Source of the DNA: Bacillota bacterium
Lineage (GTDB): Bacteria > Bacillota > Clostridia > Acetivibrionales > DSM-2933
Length of the DNA stretch: 6,496 nt
NCBI GenBank assembly: GCA_030705945.1
Contig: JAUZPS010000283.1
Location: 1-6,496, forward strand
Direction of reading: 5' to 3'
The notes beneath the pieces were generated by a model. That model worked only from the letters and a program-made list of their open reading frames with translations, made no database searches and was not told the DNA's origin. Positions 1 to 4,528 of the stretch are shown one piece after another. Position 1 is the first letter of the stretch, and every line of letters starts with the position of its first letter. The translations under genes and the position numbers were made by a program.

Positions 1-558
1 CATTATGGAACCGGAAATTTTTGGACCGGTTACCGAACCGCTCTGGACCACAAACACCTGTCTTTGGCCGTATTGAGTTTTACCAAGGCTATAAATTTGA
101 TCCAGTTTTATATTAGCTTCCAAAACCATCAAACCGTTCTCAGGTTTTGGAATTCCATCAGCCATTCCACAAGTCCAAGATTTATGAGGAATAAGTATCT
201 TTTCAGAATCAGCAATTTGTGACGGTGATGGCGTTGGAGTTGGAATTGGAGTAGGTGATGGCGTATTTGAGCTGATTATTATGGTATTGAATTGACTTGC
301 TATAATTATTACATCGGACATATTTATTACACTATCATTATTTAAATCATATTGAGCTTTATATTTACCATCTCCTGAAACAGTATTAAATGTCCCTGCC
401 AAAAGTATGACATCAGCCATATTAACTACCTTATCATCATTTAAATCCGGAGATTTTAATCCTGCTGCTATTGATTTAAGCTGAATAAAACCTGTTATGA
501 GTGATGTCAAAATAACAATAGAAATAATTAATAAACCATACTTTCTTTTGTTTCTCAT
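1..558 (-). CDS. Secreted dockerin / DUF3237-like protein, C-terminus outside window
   Basis: The 186 visible residues start at the ATG at 558-556, preceded by a GGGGGGAAGTGAT ribosome site. Residues 1-32 look like a signal peptide: basic KRK at 4-6, hydrophobic core about 8-25, and an IAA site near 30-32. Residues 38-92 carry two dockerin calcium loops with ligands D38/N40/D42/N46/D49 and D71/N73/D75/N79/D82. The glycine usual at loop position 6 is replaced by K43 and S76. A Pro/Thr/Ser linker covers about 99-113. Residues 139-186 resemble the start of DUF3237 (UPF0311), with YGQRQ, then SGSVTGP and a Gly at 183, in the family's order and spacing. Dockerins bind cohesins on scaffoldins, so the protein is probably exported and attached to a cellulosome or cell-surface scaffold. 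DUF3237 has no established reaction that I know of. An N-terminal dockerin is less common than a C-terminal one. The dockerin call is firm; the DUF3237 call is good but rests on a partial domain. Confidence 0.82.
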   Translation of the reverse strand, partial: MRNKRKYGLLIISIVILTSLITGFIQLKSIAAGLKSPDLNDDKVVNMADVILLAGTFNTVSGDGKYKAQYDLNNDSVINMSDVIIIASQFNTIIISSNTPSPTPIPTPTPSPSQIADSEKILIPHKSWTCGMADGIPKPENGLMVLEANIKLDQIYSLGKTQYGQRQVFVVQSGSVTGPKISGSIM

Positions 559-614
559 ATTAAATCACTTCCCCCCAAATGTTTTTTATAAAATGTGTTT
601 AGACTTTATATAAT

Positions 615-640
615 AACTATAAATAAAGTAATTTATAGTT
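615..640. repeat. Perfect 10-bp inverted repeat in dockerin-gene leader
   Basis: AACTATAAAT (615-624) and ATTTATAGTT (631-640) are perfect inverse complements around a 6-nt loop. The site lies 57 nt upstream of the dockerin-gene start codon, inside the likely leader. It is AT-only except for one C/G pair and has no T-run on the minus strand, so it is not a terminator. It could be an operator or an RNA hairpin, or chance in AT-rich DNA. Confidence 0.3.
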
Positions 641-718
641 GCATTAAAATCCGATTTTTATCATTGTCGGCTGGGTTGAATTCAGAGCTGTGATACATAA
701 TCATTTTCATGCCAATCA

Positions 719-799
719 CTATGAGTTTTTTAGAAGCAATCTTTCATAAATCTTGTGAAAATAAATTAAACATCCTGCAAGATAATCATTAATACTCAT
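719..799 (-). CDS. Possible 26-codon leader ORF
   Basis: An ATG at 799-797 opens 26 codons ending in TAG at 721-719 (begins MSINDYLAG, ends LLLKNS). It lies inside the presumed leader of the dockerin gene, between the promoter at 902-930 and the gene. An AAGG precedes the ATG but only 2 nt separate them, which is too close for a good ribosome site. The product resembles nothing I know. It is most likely a chance ORF, listed only because a leader peptide is conceivable at this position. Confidence 0.12.
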   Translation of the reverse strand: MSINDYLAGCLIYFHKIYERLLLKNS

Positions 800-901
800 T
801 ACCTTATGTAAATATAGGATCTCCAATGGTTTGGCCTTGAAAAATGTACTGTTATATTGTAAGTATATTGCATAATTGTTATACTCATCTTTATATTATA
901 A

Positions 902-930
902 TATATACTTTACCCAAAGGGCAATGTCAA
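902..930 (-). promoter_or_regulatory. Leftward sigma-A-type promoter for the dockerin gene
   Basis: On the minus strand TTGACA (930-925, a perfect -35) is followed after 17 nt by TATATA (907-902, five of six -10 bases). Transcription would run left towards the dockerin gene, giving a leader of roughly 340 nt. The spacer holds a near-palindrome, TTACCC-AAA-GGGCAA on the plus strand (910-924), with one mismatched pair, sitting where a repressor could block polymerase. The promoter is read directly from the bases; the operator role is inference. Confidence 0.5.
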
Positions 931-954
931 TCGTAAATTTTTTACCTCCTATAT

Positions 955-1011
955 TTCGTGATAAACATTTTACATTAACTTTCAAAACCACGAAACATAT
1001 ACCTTGATTTA
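955..1011. repeat. R2 dispersed repeat, copy A
   Basis: This 57-bp block aligns without gaps to 4365-4421 with 48 identical positions by hand count. It starts TTCGTGATAAAC and ends with an ACCTTgATTTA motif. Copy A contains a 7-bp inverted repeat, TTTCGTG (954-960) with CACGAAA (989-995); copy B has lost part of this pairing. It ends exactly where the R1 palindrome begins. No coding sense was found. It may be part of a dispersed non-autonomous element or a conserved site next to which palindromes accumulate. Confidence 0.7.
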
Positions 1012-1125
1012 GGGCGTTTCAAAAAATTCCTTGTTCAAGTTTTTTAGATGGAAACCCTCCATATCAAGTTTTTGAAACGCCCAGTTGACCAGTTATTTTT
1101 TTGATATAACCTTATATAATAAAAA
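1012..1125 (+). repeat. R1 structured palindromic repeat, copy 1
   Basis: The outer arms GGGCGTTTCAAAAA (1012-1025) and TTTTTGAAACGCCC (1069-1082) pair perfectly over 14 bp. After a 4-nt bulge, CTTG (1030-1033) pairs with CAAG (1065-1068). An inner hairpin ATGGA/TCCAT (1048-1052/1058-1062) caps the fold. The 3' tail AGTTGACCAGTT, then A and seven Ts, is shared with copy 2, as is a looser CCTTA-containing stretch to about 1125. Because the tail lies outside the palindrome, the element has a direction. The pair C1015:G1079 is A:T in copy 2, a compensating change. It could be a structured RNA, a MITE-like remnant with terminal inverted repeats, or a terminator-type element. Confidence 0.75.
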
Positions 1126-1313
1126 TCATTATCAATCTTATTGGCTCTTCTTATCGTATTGTAAAATATATATTTTTTAATATGTTAACATAAAAATTTA
1201 AGTATAATTAAAATTTTAACAAATTTTTTAATTATTAAGTTTAAATGGTTTTCTCATATAAATATGGGAAAATAGGCTACATAATAATGTACAAAAGAAT
1301 GGATTAAGCCTTA

Positions 1314-1342
1314 TTGTGTCAGCCTTTTAATGCTGTTATAAT
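1314..1342 (+). promoter_or_regulatory. Extended -10 promoter for the 127-residue ORF
   Basis: TATAAT (1337-1342) is a perfect -10 box preceded by TG one base upstream (1334-1335), the extended -10 motif. TTGTGT (1314-1319) sits 17 nt upstream as a weak -35 with three of six consensus bases. The expected start of transcription is near 1349, giving a short leader of about 30 nt before the ATG at 1382. It may also supply transcripts of the ABC importer downstream if R1 copy 2 does not stop polymerase. Confidence 0.55.
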
Positions 1343-1381
1343 AATTATTATAATTCAAAAATCTTTCAAGGAGAAAATTTA

Positions 1382-1765
1382 ATGATAAGTGGCGAAAACT
1401 TTTTGGTAAGGGCCTCTAGCATGAAAGAAAGAATGTGTTATGTAGACTATTTTGGATTGTATAAGTTAGAGGATATCTCAAAGAAAATTGGTTTGGATCA
1501 AAAGGAACTTTCTGAAATTTACAAATCTAACAAAGCAGTCTATGATAATCAACTTGAAGTGTATTTTTTTGAAGATATTGAAAACGCAAAAAATGTAATT
1601 CATGAAATTATGAAAAGAATCAAATCAGATAAGATTGGCAGAACAATTGTACTTACTGAAGCAGAAATTGAATATATCAGACAAGCTCTTATAAATGAAG
1701 GAAGTAATTCCATTCATTTGAGCAATAAGATTAAAGACAATATATTTAAAAAATTAAATTCTTAA
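1382..1765 (+). CDS. Hypothetical protein, 127 residues
   Basis: I do not recognise this protein. The start is well supported: AAGGAG (1368-1373) lies 8 nt before the ATG and a TATAAT promoter lies just upstream. The product is soluble in appearance, charged and rich in Lys, Glu and Ile, with no signal peptide or membrane segment. Residues about 27-45 (YKLEDISKKIGLDQKELSE) have a helix-turn-helix-like rhythm but no clear match. A second helical block, about 64-82, runs from FEDIENAKNVI into KRIKSDK. The C-terminal 40 residues (from IVLTEAEIEYIRQAL) look helical and end in a basic KIKDNIFKKLN stretch. It is flanked by two direct copies of the R1 element, and R1 copy 2 starts 5 nt past its stop. 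A small regulatory or RNA/DNA-binding role is possible but is only a guess. Confidence 0.75.
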   Translation: MISGENFLVRASSMKERMCYVDYFGLYKLEDISKKIGLDQKELSEIYKSNKAVYDNQLEVYFFEDIENAKNVIHEIMKRIKSDKIGRTIVLTEAEIEYIRQALINEGSNSIHLSNKIKDNIFKKLNS

Positions 1766-1769
1766 TTAA

Positions 1770-1882
1770 GGGAGTTTCAAAAAATTCCTTGTTCAAGTTT
1801 TGTATAATGAAACCTTATTATATCAAGTTTTTGAAACTCCCAGTTGACCAGTTTATTTTTTTATAATACCTTAATACAAAAA
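1770..1882 (+). repeat. R1 structured palindromic repeat, copy 2
   Basis: Arms GGGAGTTTCAAAAA (1770-1783) and TTTTTGAAACTCCC (1828-1841) pair over 14 bp. The 4-nt bulge and CTTG/CAAG pair (1788-1791/1824-1827) are kept. The inner hairpin is TATAAT/ATTATA (1803-1808/1817-1822) around GAAACCTT, different in sequence from copy 1 but still paired. The tail AGTTGACCAGTTT, then A and seven Ts (1842-1862), matches copy 1. It fills most of the 137-nt gap between the hypothetical gene and the binding protein. There it could act as a terminator of the first gene, a leader element of the transporter, or an inserted palindrome. The U-run starts 14 nt after the stem, unlike a standard intrinsic terminator. 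Confidence 0.75.
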
Positions 1883-1902
1883 GTTTAAAAGGAGGTCTCT
1901 TA

Positions 1903-2730
1903 ATGTTGAGATTGAAAAAAAGAAATTTCATACTTGTTACTTCTTTAGTTGTCATTTTAATTCTTACCTTATGCTCATGCGGAAATAAGACAGAAAGTTC
2001 GGATTCAGGCAGTGGAACAAGTGACGTTCTGCTTGTCGGCGTTGATGACAGCTATCCTCCGATGGAGTTTAAGGACTCGGACGGAAAAACTACTATAGGC
2101 TTCGATGTTGATGTAGCAAAAGAATTAGGAAAAAGACTTGGTAAAAGCGATGTCAAATTTGTATCAAATGATTGGACAGGAATTTTCTCAGCTCTTGAAA
2201 TCAATAAGTTTGATGTTATCATTTCATCAGTTAGTATAAATGATGAAAGACAAAGCAAGCATTCCCTTACTAAGCCATATATAGCAAACAAACAAGTTAT
2301 TGTGACAAAAAAATCAACTACCGATATAAAGTCTCCGGATGAACTAAAGGGTAAAAAGGTAGGTGTGCAGGCGGGAACCACATCTGAGGATTTCTGCAGG
2401 GATCTTATTAAACAAAGCAAATTGGGAGATAATGGCCTTGCAACCTATCCATTGGTAACACAGCCCTTTATGGATCTGGACGCAGGCAGGATTGATGCGG
2501 TTGTTGTTGATATTGTAGTAGCAAAATATTACATTTCAAACAACAAAGATAAGTATAATCTTTCATGGGAAAGTTCAAGTTCAGAGCCAATGGCGTTATG
2601 CTTTAAGAAAAAAGATACAGATCTGAGAGATAAAGCCAATAAAATACTTGATGATATGCAAGCAGATGGAACAATGAAGAAAATTTCAGAAAAATGGTTC
2701 GGAGAAGATGTAACTAAAAATTTACAATAG
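1903..2730 (+). CDS. Polar amino acid ABC transporter substrate-binding lipoprotein
   Basis: This is a 275-residue family 3 extracellular solute-binding protein (SBP_bac_3, GlnH/ArtJ type). The start is fixed by AAGGAGGT (1889-1896), 6 nt before the ATG. Residues 1-25 are a lipoprotein signal with a basic KKR (5-7), hydrophobic core and an LCSC lipobox; C26 should be lipid-anchored outside the membrane. A Ser/Gly-rich linker covers about 30-40. The ligand domain follows with DDSYPPMEF (48-56), GFDVDVA (66-72), SINDER (111-116), VQAGTT (155-160) and DAVVVD (198-203). R116 and D203 are in the positions that, in this family, bind the amino acid carboxylate and amino groups. The protein captures an amino acid and delivers it to the permease encoded downstream. 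Motifs alone do not show which amino acid (Gln, Arg/Lys, His or cystine), so no gene symbol is given. Confidence 0.92.
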   Translation: MLRLKKRNFILVTSLVVILILTLCSCGNKTESSDSGSGTSDVLLVGVDDSYPPMEFKDSDGKTTIGFDVDVAKELGKRLGKSDVKFVSNDWTGIFSALEINKFDVIISSVSINDERQSKHSLTKPYIANKQVIVTKKSTTDIKSPDELKGKKVGVQAGTTSEDFCRDLIKQSKLGDNGLATYPLVTQPFMDLDAGRIDAVVVDIVVAKYYISNNKDKYNLSWESSSSEPMALCFKKKDTDLRDKANKILDDMQADGTMKKISEKWFGEDVTKNLQ

Positions 2731-2742
2731 TATTAATATGGG

Positions 2743-2787
2743 TGCGTTGAATGGATGCTTAAATTATATCTATTCAACGCATTTTTT
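2743..2787 (+). terminator. Intra-operon intrinsic terminator / attenuator
   Basis: TGCGTTGAATGGAT (2743-2756) and ATCTATTCAACGCA (2768-2781) form a 14-bp stem with a single G-T wobble pair and an 11-nt loop, followed directly by six Ts (2782-2787). This is a textbook Rho-independent terminator lying 12 nt after the binding-protein stop and 29 nt before the permease start. Because the permease and ATPase have no visible promoter of their own, it probably terminates only part of the transcripts, or protects the 3' end of the binding-protein mRNA. Confidence 0.8.
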
Positions 2788-2802
2788 AATAATATAAATT
2801 TT

Positions 2803-2819
2803 GGGAGTTGTTATAATTG
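2803..2819 (+). promoter_or_regulatory. Ribosome site and TTG start of the permease gene
   Basis: GGGAG (2803-2807) is 9 nt upstream of the TTG at 2817. An in-frame TAA lies immediately before it (2814-2816), so no earlier start is possible. Later in-frame ATGs at 2835 and 2844 have no comparable ribosome site. The non-AUG start may further lower permease output relative to the binding protein. Confidence 0.7.
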
Positions 2820-3473
2820 GATCTAAATAAACTTATGACTTATATGCCCGCATTATTAGAAGGGGCGAGAAATACAATAGTCTTGACTGTTATATCTGTA
2901 ATCTTTGGCGCTATATTAGGATTATTTTTAGCGCTAGGAAGGTTATCAAAGAATAAATTAATAGACAGGATTTGCTGGTTCTATATTTGGCTTTTCAGAG
3001 GGACCCCTTTGCTAATGCAGCTGTTCTTTATTTACTATGCTCTACCAAACATCAATCCTACTCTTACACTTCCAGGACAATGGATACCCGCGCTTTTGGC
3101 GCTAGCTTTAAACTCTGCGGCGTATCTCGCTGAGATAATAAGAGCGGCTATACAGTCTATTGATAAAGGTCAGATGGAAGCTGCCAAAGCATTGGGAATG
3201 AGTTATGGACAGGCAATGGGAAGAGTTATAGTTCCCCAGTCATACAGGCGTCTCATACCTCCGGTAGGAAATGAATTGATTGCTCTTCTGAAAGATTCTT
3301 CGCTTGTTGCTATGATCGCAATGACAGAGCTTATGAAAGTTACAAACCAGATTTCAACCAGAGAGTCAAATGCGGCTATATATTTACCCGCAGCGGTTTT
3401 ATATCTGGCAATGACCACAATTTTTACTGTGGTGTTTGAAAAGCTTGAGAAAAAGTACTCTGTATATGAATAA
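2817..3473 (+). CDS. Polar amino acid ABC transporter permease
   Basis: This 218-residue membrane protein belongs to the GlnP/HisM group (binding-protein-dependent transport inner-membrane component). Residues about 20-41 form the first membrane helix. The family motif FRGTPLLMQLFFIYYALP (60-77) starts the second hydrophobic region; further helices lie at about 89-110, 148-171 and 187-208. The EAA loop that docks onto the ATPase is clear at 121-141 (EAAKALGM, then VIVPQ), with its conserved Gly at 127. Length is normal for the family. Since only one permease gene is present, the channel is probably a homodimer. It follows the binding protein after the hairpin at 2743-2787, and its stop overlaps the ribosome site of the ATPase gene, indicating translational coupling. 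Confidence 0.93.
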   Translation: MDLNKLMTYMPALLEGARNTIVLTVISVIFGAILGLFLALGRLSKNKLIDRICWFYIWLFRGTPLLMQLFFIYYALPNINPTLTLPGQWIPALLALALNSAAYLAEIIRAAIQSIDKGQMEAAKALGMSYGQAMGRVIVPQSYRRLIPPVGNELIALLKDSSLVAMIAMTELMKVTNQISTRESNAAIYLPAAVLYLAMTTIFTVVFEKLEKKYSVYE

Positions 3474-3489
3474 GGAGGTGGTTGGCATG
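3472..3489 (+). promoter_or_regulatory. Ribosome site deciding the ATPase start
   Basis: AAGGAGGTG (3472-3480) shares two bases with the permease TAA stop (3471-3473) and places the ATG at 3487 about 8 nt after GGAGG. The longer in-frame start at 3436 would lie inside the permease gene with no ribosome site, adding 17 residues with no family match. A second ATG directly follows at 3490 and is slightly less well spaced. Confidence 0.85.
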
Positions 3490-4242
3490 ATGGTAAAGAT
3501 GGAAAAAGTAGCAAAATCCTTTGGCTCGCTAGAAGTGTTGAAAAATATTAACTTTGAGGTGACAAAGGGCGAGGTGGTTTGTATTATAGGACCTAGCGGC
3601 TCCGGTAAGAGTACGATATTAAGATGCTTAAACCACTTAGAGAGGATTACTTCAGGAAGTGTTTATATTGAAGATGAATTGATAGATGAAAGAGTTTCCG
3701 GGAAGGATCAATTAAAGATTTCTCAGAAGAAGGTTTCGGAAATATGCTCAAAATTAGGCATGGTATTTCAAAGATTCAATCTCTTTCCACATATGACTGT
3801 GCTACAGAATATTATTGAGGCTCCGATAACAGTGAAAAAAGTGCCCAAACATGAAGCAATTGAATATGGATTAACGCTTCTTAGAAAAGTCGGTCTTGAA
3901 GATAAAAAGGATGAGTTTCCTTCCAGGCTTTCAGGAGGGCAGCAGCAGAGAGTCGCAATTGCAAGGGCGTTGGCAATGAGACCCAAAATAATGCTCTTCG
4001 ATGAACCCACTTCCGCTTTAGACCCGGAATTAGTCGGTGAGGTTTTAGAAGTAATGAAAGAACTTGCTAATGATGGGATGACAATGATTGTGGTGACTCA
4101 TGAAATGGGATTTGCTAAAGAGGTGGCAAACAGGGTATTGTTCATGGATAAAGGCGAAATAATGGAAGAAGGAACGCCTCAGCAGATTTTTAGTAATCCC
4201 AAAAACGTTAGAACAAAATCGTTTCTGCAAAAAGTTCTTTAG
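3487..4242 (+). CDS. Polar amino acid ABC transporter ATP-binding protein
   Basis: This 251-residue ATPase of the GlnQ/HisP group powers import. Counting from the ATG at 3487, it has Walker A GPSGSGKS (35-42), Q-loop Q95 in VFQRFNLFPHMTV, signature LSGGQQQR (148-155), Walker B MLFDEP (169-174) with catalytic E173, D-loop SALD (176-179) and switch H205 in THEM. All catalytic elements are intact and the length is normal. FNLFPHMTVLQN is characteristic of the polar amino acid subfamily. It is the last gene of the importer operon, 13 nt after the permease stop, and is followed by a strong terminator-like palindrome. It should sit on the cytoplasmic face as a dimer bound to the permease EAA loops. 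Confidence 0.95.
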   Translation: MMVKMEKVAKSFGSLEVLKNINFEVTKGEVVCIIGPSGSGKSTILRCLNHLERITSGSVYIEDELIDERVSGKDQLKISQKKVSEICSKLGMVFQRFNLFPHMTVLQNIIEAPITVKKVPKHEAIEYGLTLLRKVGLEDKKDEFPSRLSGGQQQRVAIARALAMRPKIMLFDEPTSALDPELVGEVLEVMKELANDGMTMIVVTHEMGFAKEVANRVLFMDKGEIMEEGTPQQIFSNPKNVRTKSFLQKVL

Positions 4243-4270
4243 AAAATATTATATTTTCCATTTGTTATCC

Positions 4271-4356
4271 ATAAGTTGCGAAAAGGTTCAATGTTGATAG
4301 CGCAAATGCAGAGGTTTAGCTGAATTTGCGCTATCAACATTTTTTCCGTAACTTAT
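4271..4356. terminator. Long palindrome / terminator after the ABC operon
   Basis: AATGTTGATAGCGCAAAT (4290-4307) pairs perfectly over 18 bp with ATTTGCGCTATCAACATT (4324-4341) around a 16-nt loop, and a five-T run (4341-4345) follows. This is a strong Rho-independent terminator for the importer operon. The pairing continues outside: AAAA 4281-4284 with TTTT 4342-4345, then ATAAGTTGCG (4271-4280) with CGTAACTTAT (4347-4356), allowing one wobble. A 5-nt bulge (4285-4289) and a single C (4346) interrupt it. An 86-nt palindrome is longer than a terminator needs, so it may be an inserted palindromic element used as a terminator. Confidence 0.8.
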
Positions 4357-4364
4357 CTATTTGG

Positions 4365-4421
4365 TTCGTGATAAACGTATTACATTATCTTCTAAAATCA
4401 AGAAACATACACCTTAATTTA
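4365..4421. repeat. R2 dispersed repeat, copy B
   Basis: This is the partner of the block at 955-1011, in the same orientation, ungapped over 57 bp with nine differences. It starts TTCGTGATAAAC and ends ACCTTAATTTA. As with copy A, a palindrome starts right after it, here the 105-nt one at 4424. The 7-bp inverted repeat seen in copy A is weakened here, because its 3' half reads CAAGAAA instead of CACGAAA. The flanks of the two copies are not alike on the left side. Confidence 0.7.
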
Positions 4422-4423
4422 TC

Positions 4424-4528
4424 TATATAAAAAGCAATTAATCTTTTACATTTGCCTATCACAAAATAACGTTAAAGCGTTCGTTATTTTGCTCCGTCAA
4501 ATGTAAGATTAATAGTGCTTTTTATATA
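4424..4528. repeat. 105-nt cruciform-like palindrome at convergent gene ends
   Basis: The outer arms at 4424-4454 and 4498-4528 are inverse complements over 29 pairs with one 2-nt bulge on each side. They start TATATAAAAAGCA and end in the matching TGCTTTTTATATA. Nested inside is a second perfect stem, AAAATAACG (4463-4471) with CGTTATTTT (4482-4490). The AAAAAGC...GCTTTTT layout can serve as a bidirectional terminator for the two convergent genes. It carries the TAA stop codon (4524-4522) and last Ile codon of the GGDEF gene in its right arm. The size and nesting suggest an inserted MITE-like palindrome co-opted as a terminator. Confidence 0.75.

Larger units (their letters stand above)
559..1381. 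other. 823-nt intergenic region with promoters and repeats
   Basis: No convincing gene is visible here. From left to right it holds a roughly 340-nt probable 5' leader of the dockerin gene (read leftwards), a leftward promoter at 902-930, R2 copy A at 955-1011, R1 copy 1 at 1012-1125, a very AT-rich stretch at about 1126-1310 and a rightward promoter at 1314-1342. Two perfect 12-bp palindromes, TATGTTAACATA at 1181-1192 and TTAAAATTTTAA at 1208-1219, lie in the AT-rich part and may be chance. An inverted repeat at 1249-1259/1262-1272 (TTTTCTCATAT / ATATGGGAAAA) has no T-run after it, so it is not an obvious terminator. Confidence 0.7.

Noticed and set aside
577..587. Plus-strand CCCCCCAAAT near the dockerin start as a sigma-I-type -35 for cellulosome genes
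   Set aside because: It is on the wrong strand for the dockerin gene and coincides with the complement of its G-rich ribosome site.
811..837. On the minus strand AAGGCCAAACCATTGG resembles part of a GEMM-I c-di-GMP riboswitch
   Set aside because: Only a short run matches. The second conserved half, the GNRA tetraloop and the flanking helices of GEMM-I are missing around it, so chance similarity is more likely.
1083..1094. AGTTGACCAGTT as an integron attC-like core next to a palindrome
   Set aside because: GTTGACC does not fit the GTTRRRY core, no matching R'' site is present and no integrase is visible.
955..1125. CRISPR array or tRNA/rRNA gene in the repeat-rich intergenic DNA
   Set aside because: Only one copy of each repeat is present locally, with no regular spacers, and no cloverleaf or rRNA-like conserved sequence was seen.
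1844..1872. TTGACC in the R1 tail as a -35 box for the binding-protein gene
   Set aside because: The good -10-like TATAAT (1862-1867) is only 12 nt away. The correctly spaced hexamer is TACCTT, and copy 1 has no matching -10 at this spacing. The conserved TTGACC is better seen as part of the repeat.
2052..2420. Open frames antisense to or overlapping the ABC and GGDEF genes (for example 2052-2420, 3203-3514, 3768-4010, 4682-4876, 5258-5608, 5801-6184)
   Set aside because: All lie over strongly supported genes in other frames, have biased composition, lack domain matches and lack convincing ribosome sites.
3436..3486. Longer start for the ATPase gene at 3436
   Set aside because: It lies within the permease gene, has no ribosome site and adds 17 residues outside the family fold; the ATG at 3487 has an ideal ribosome site.
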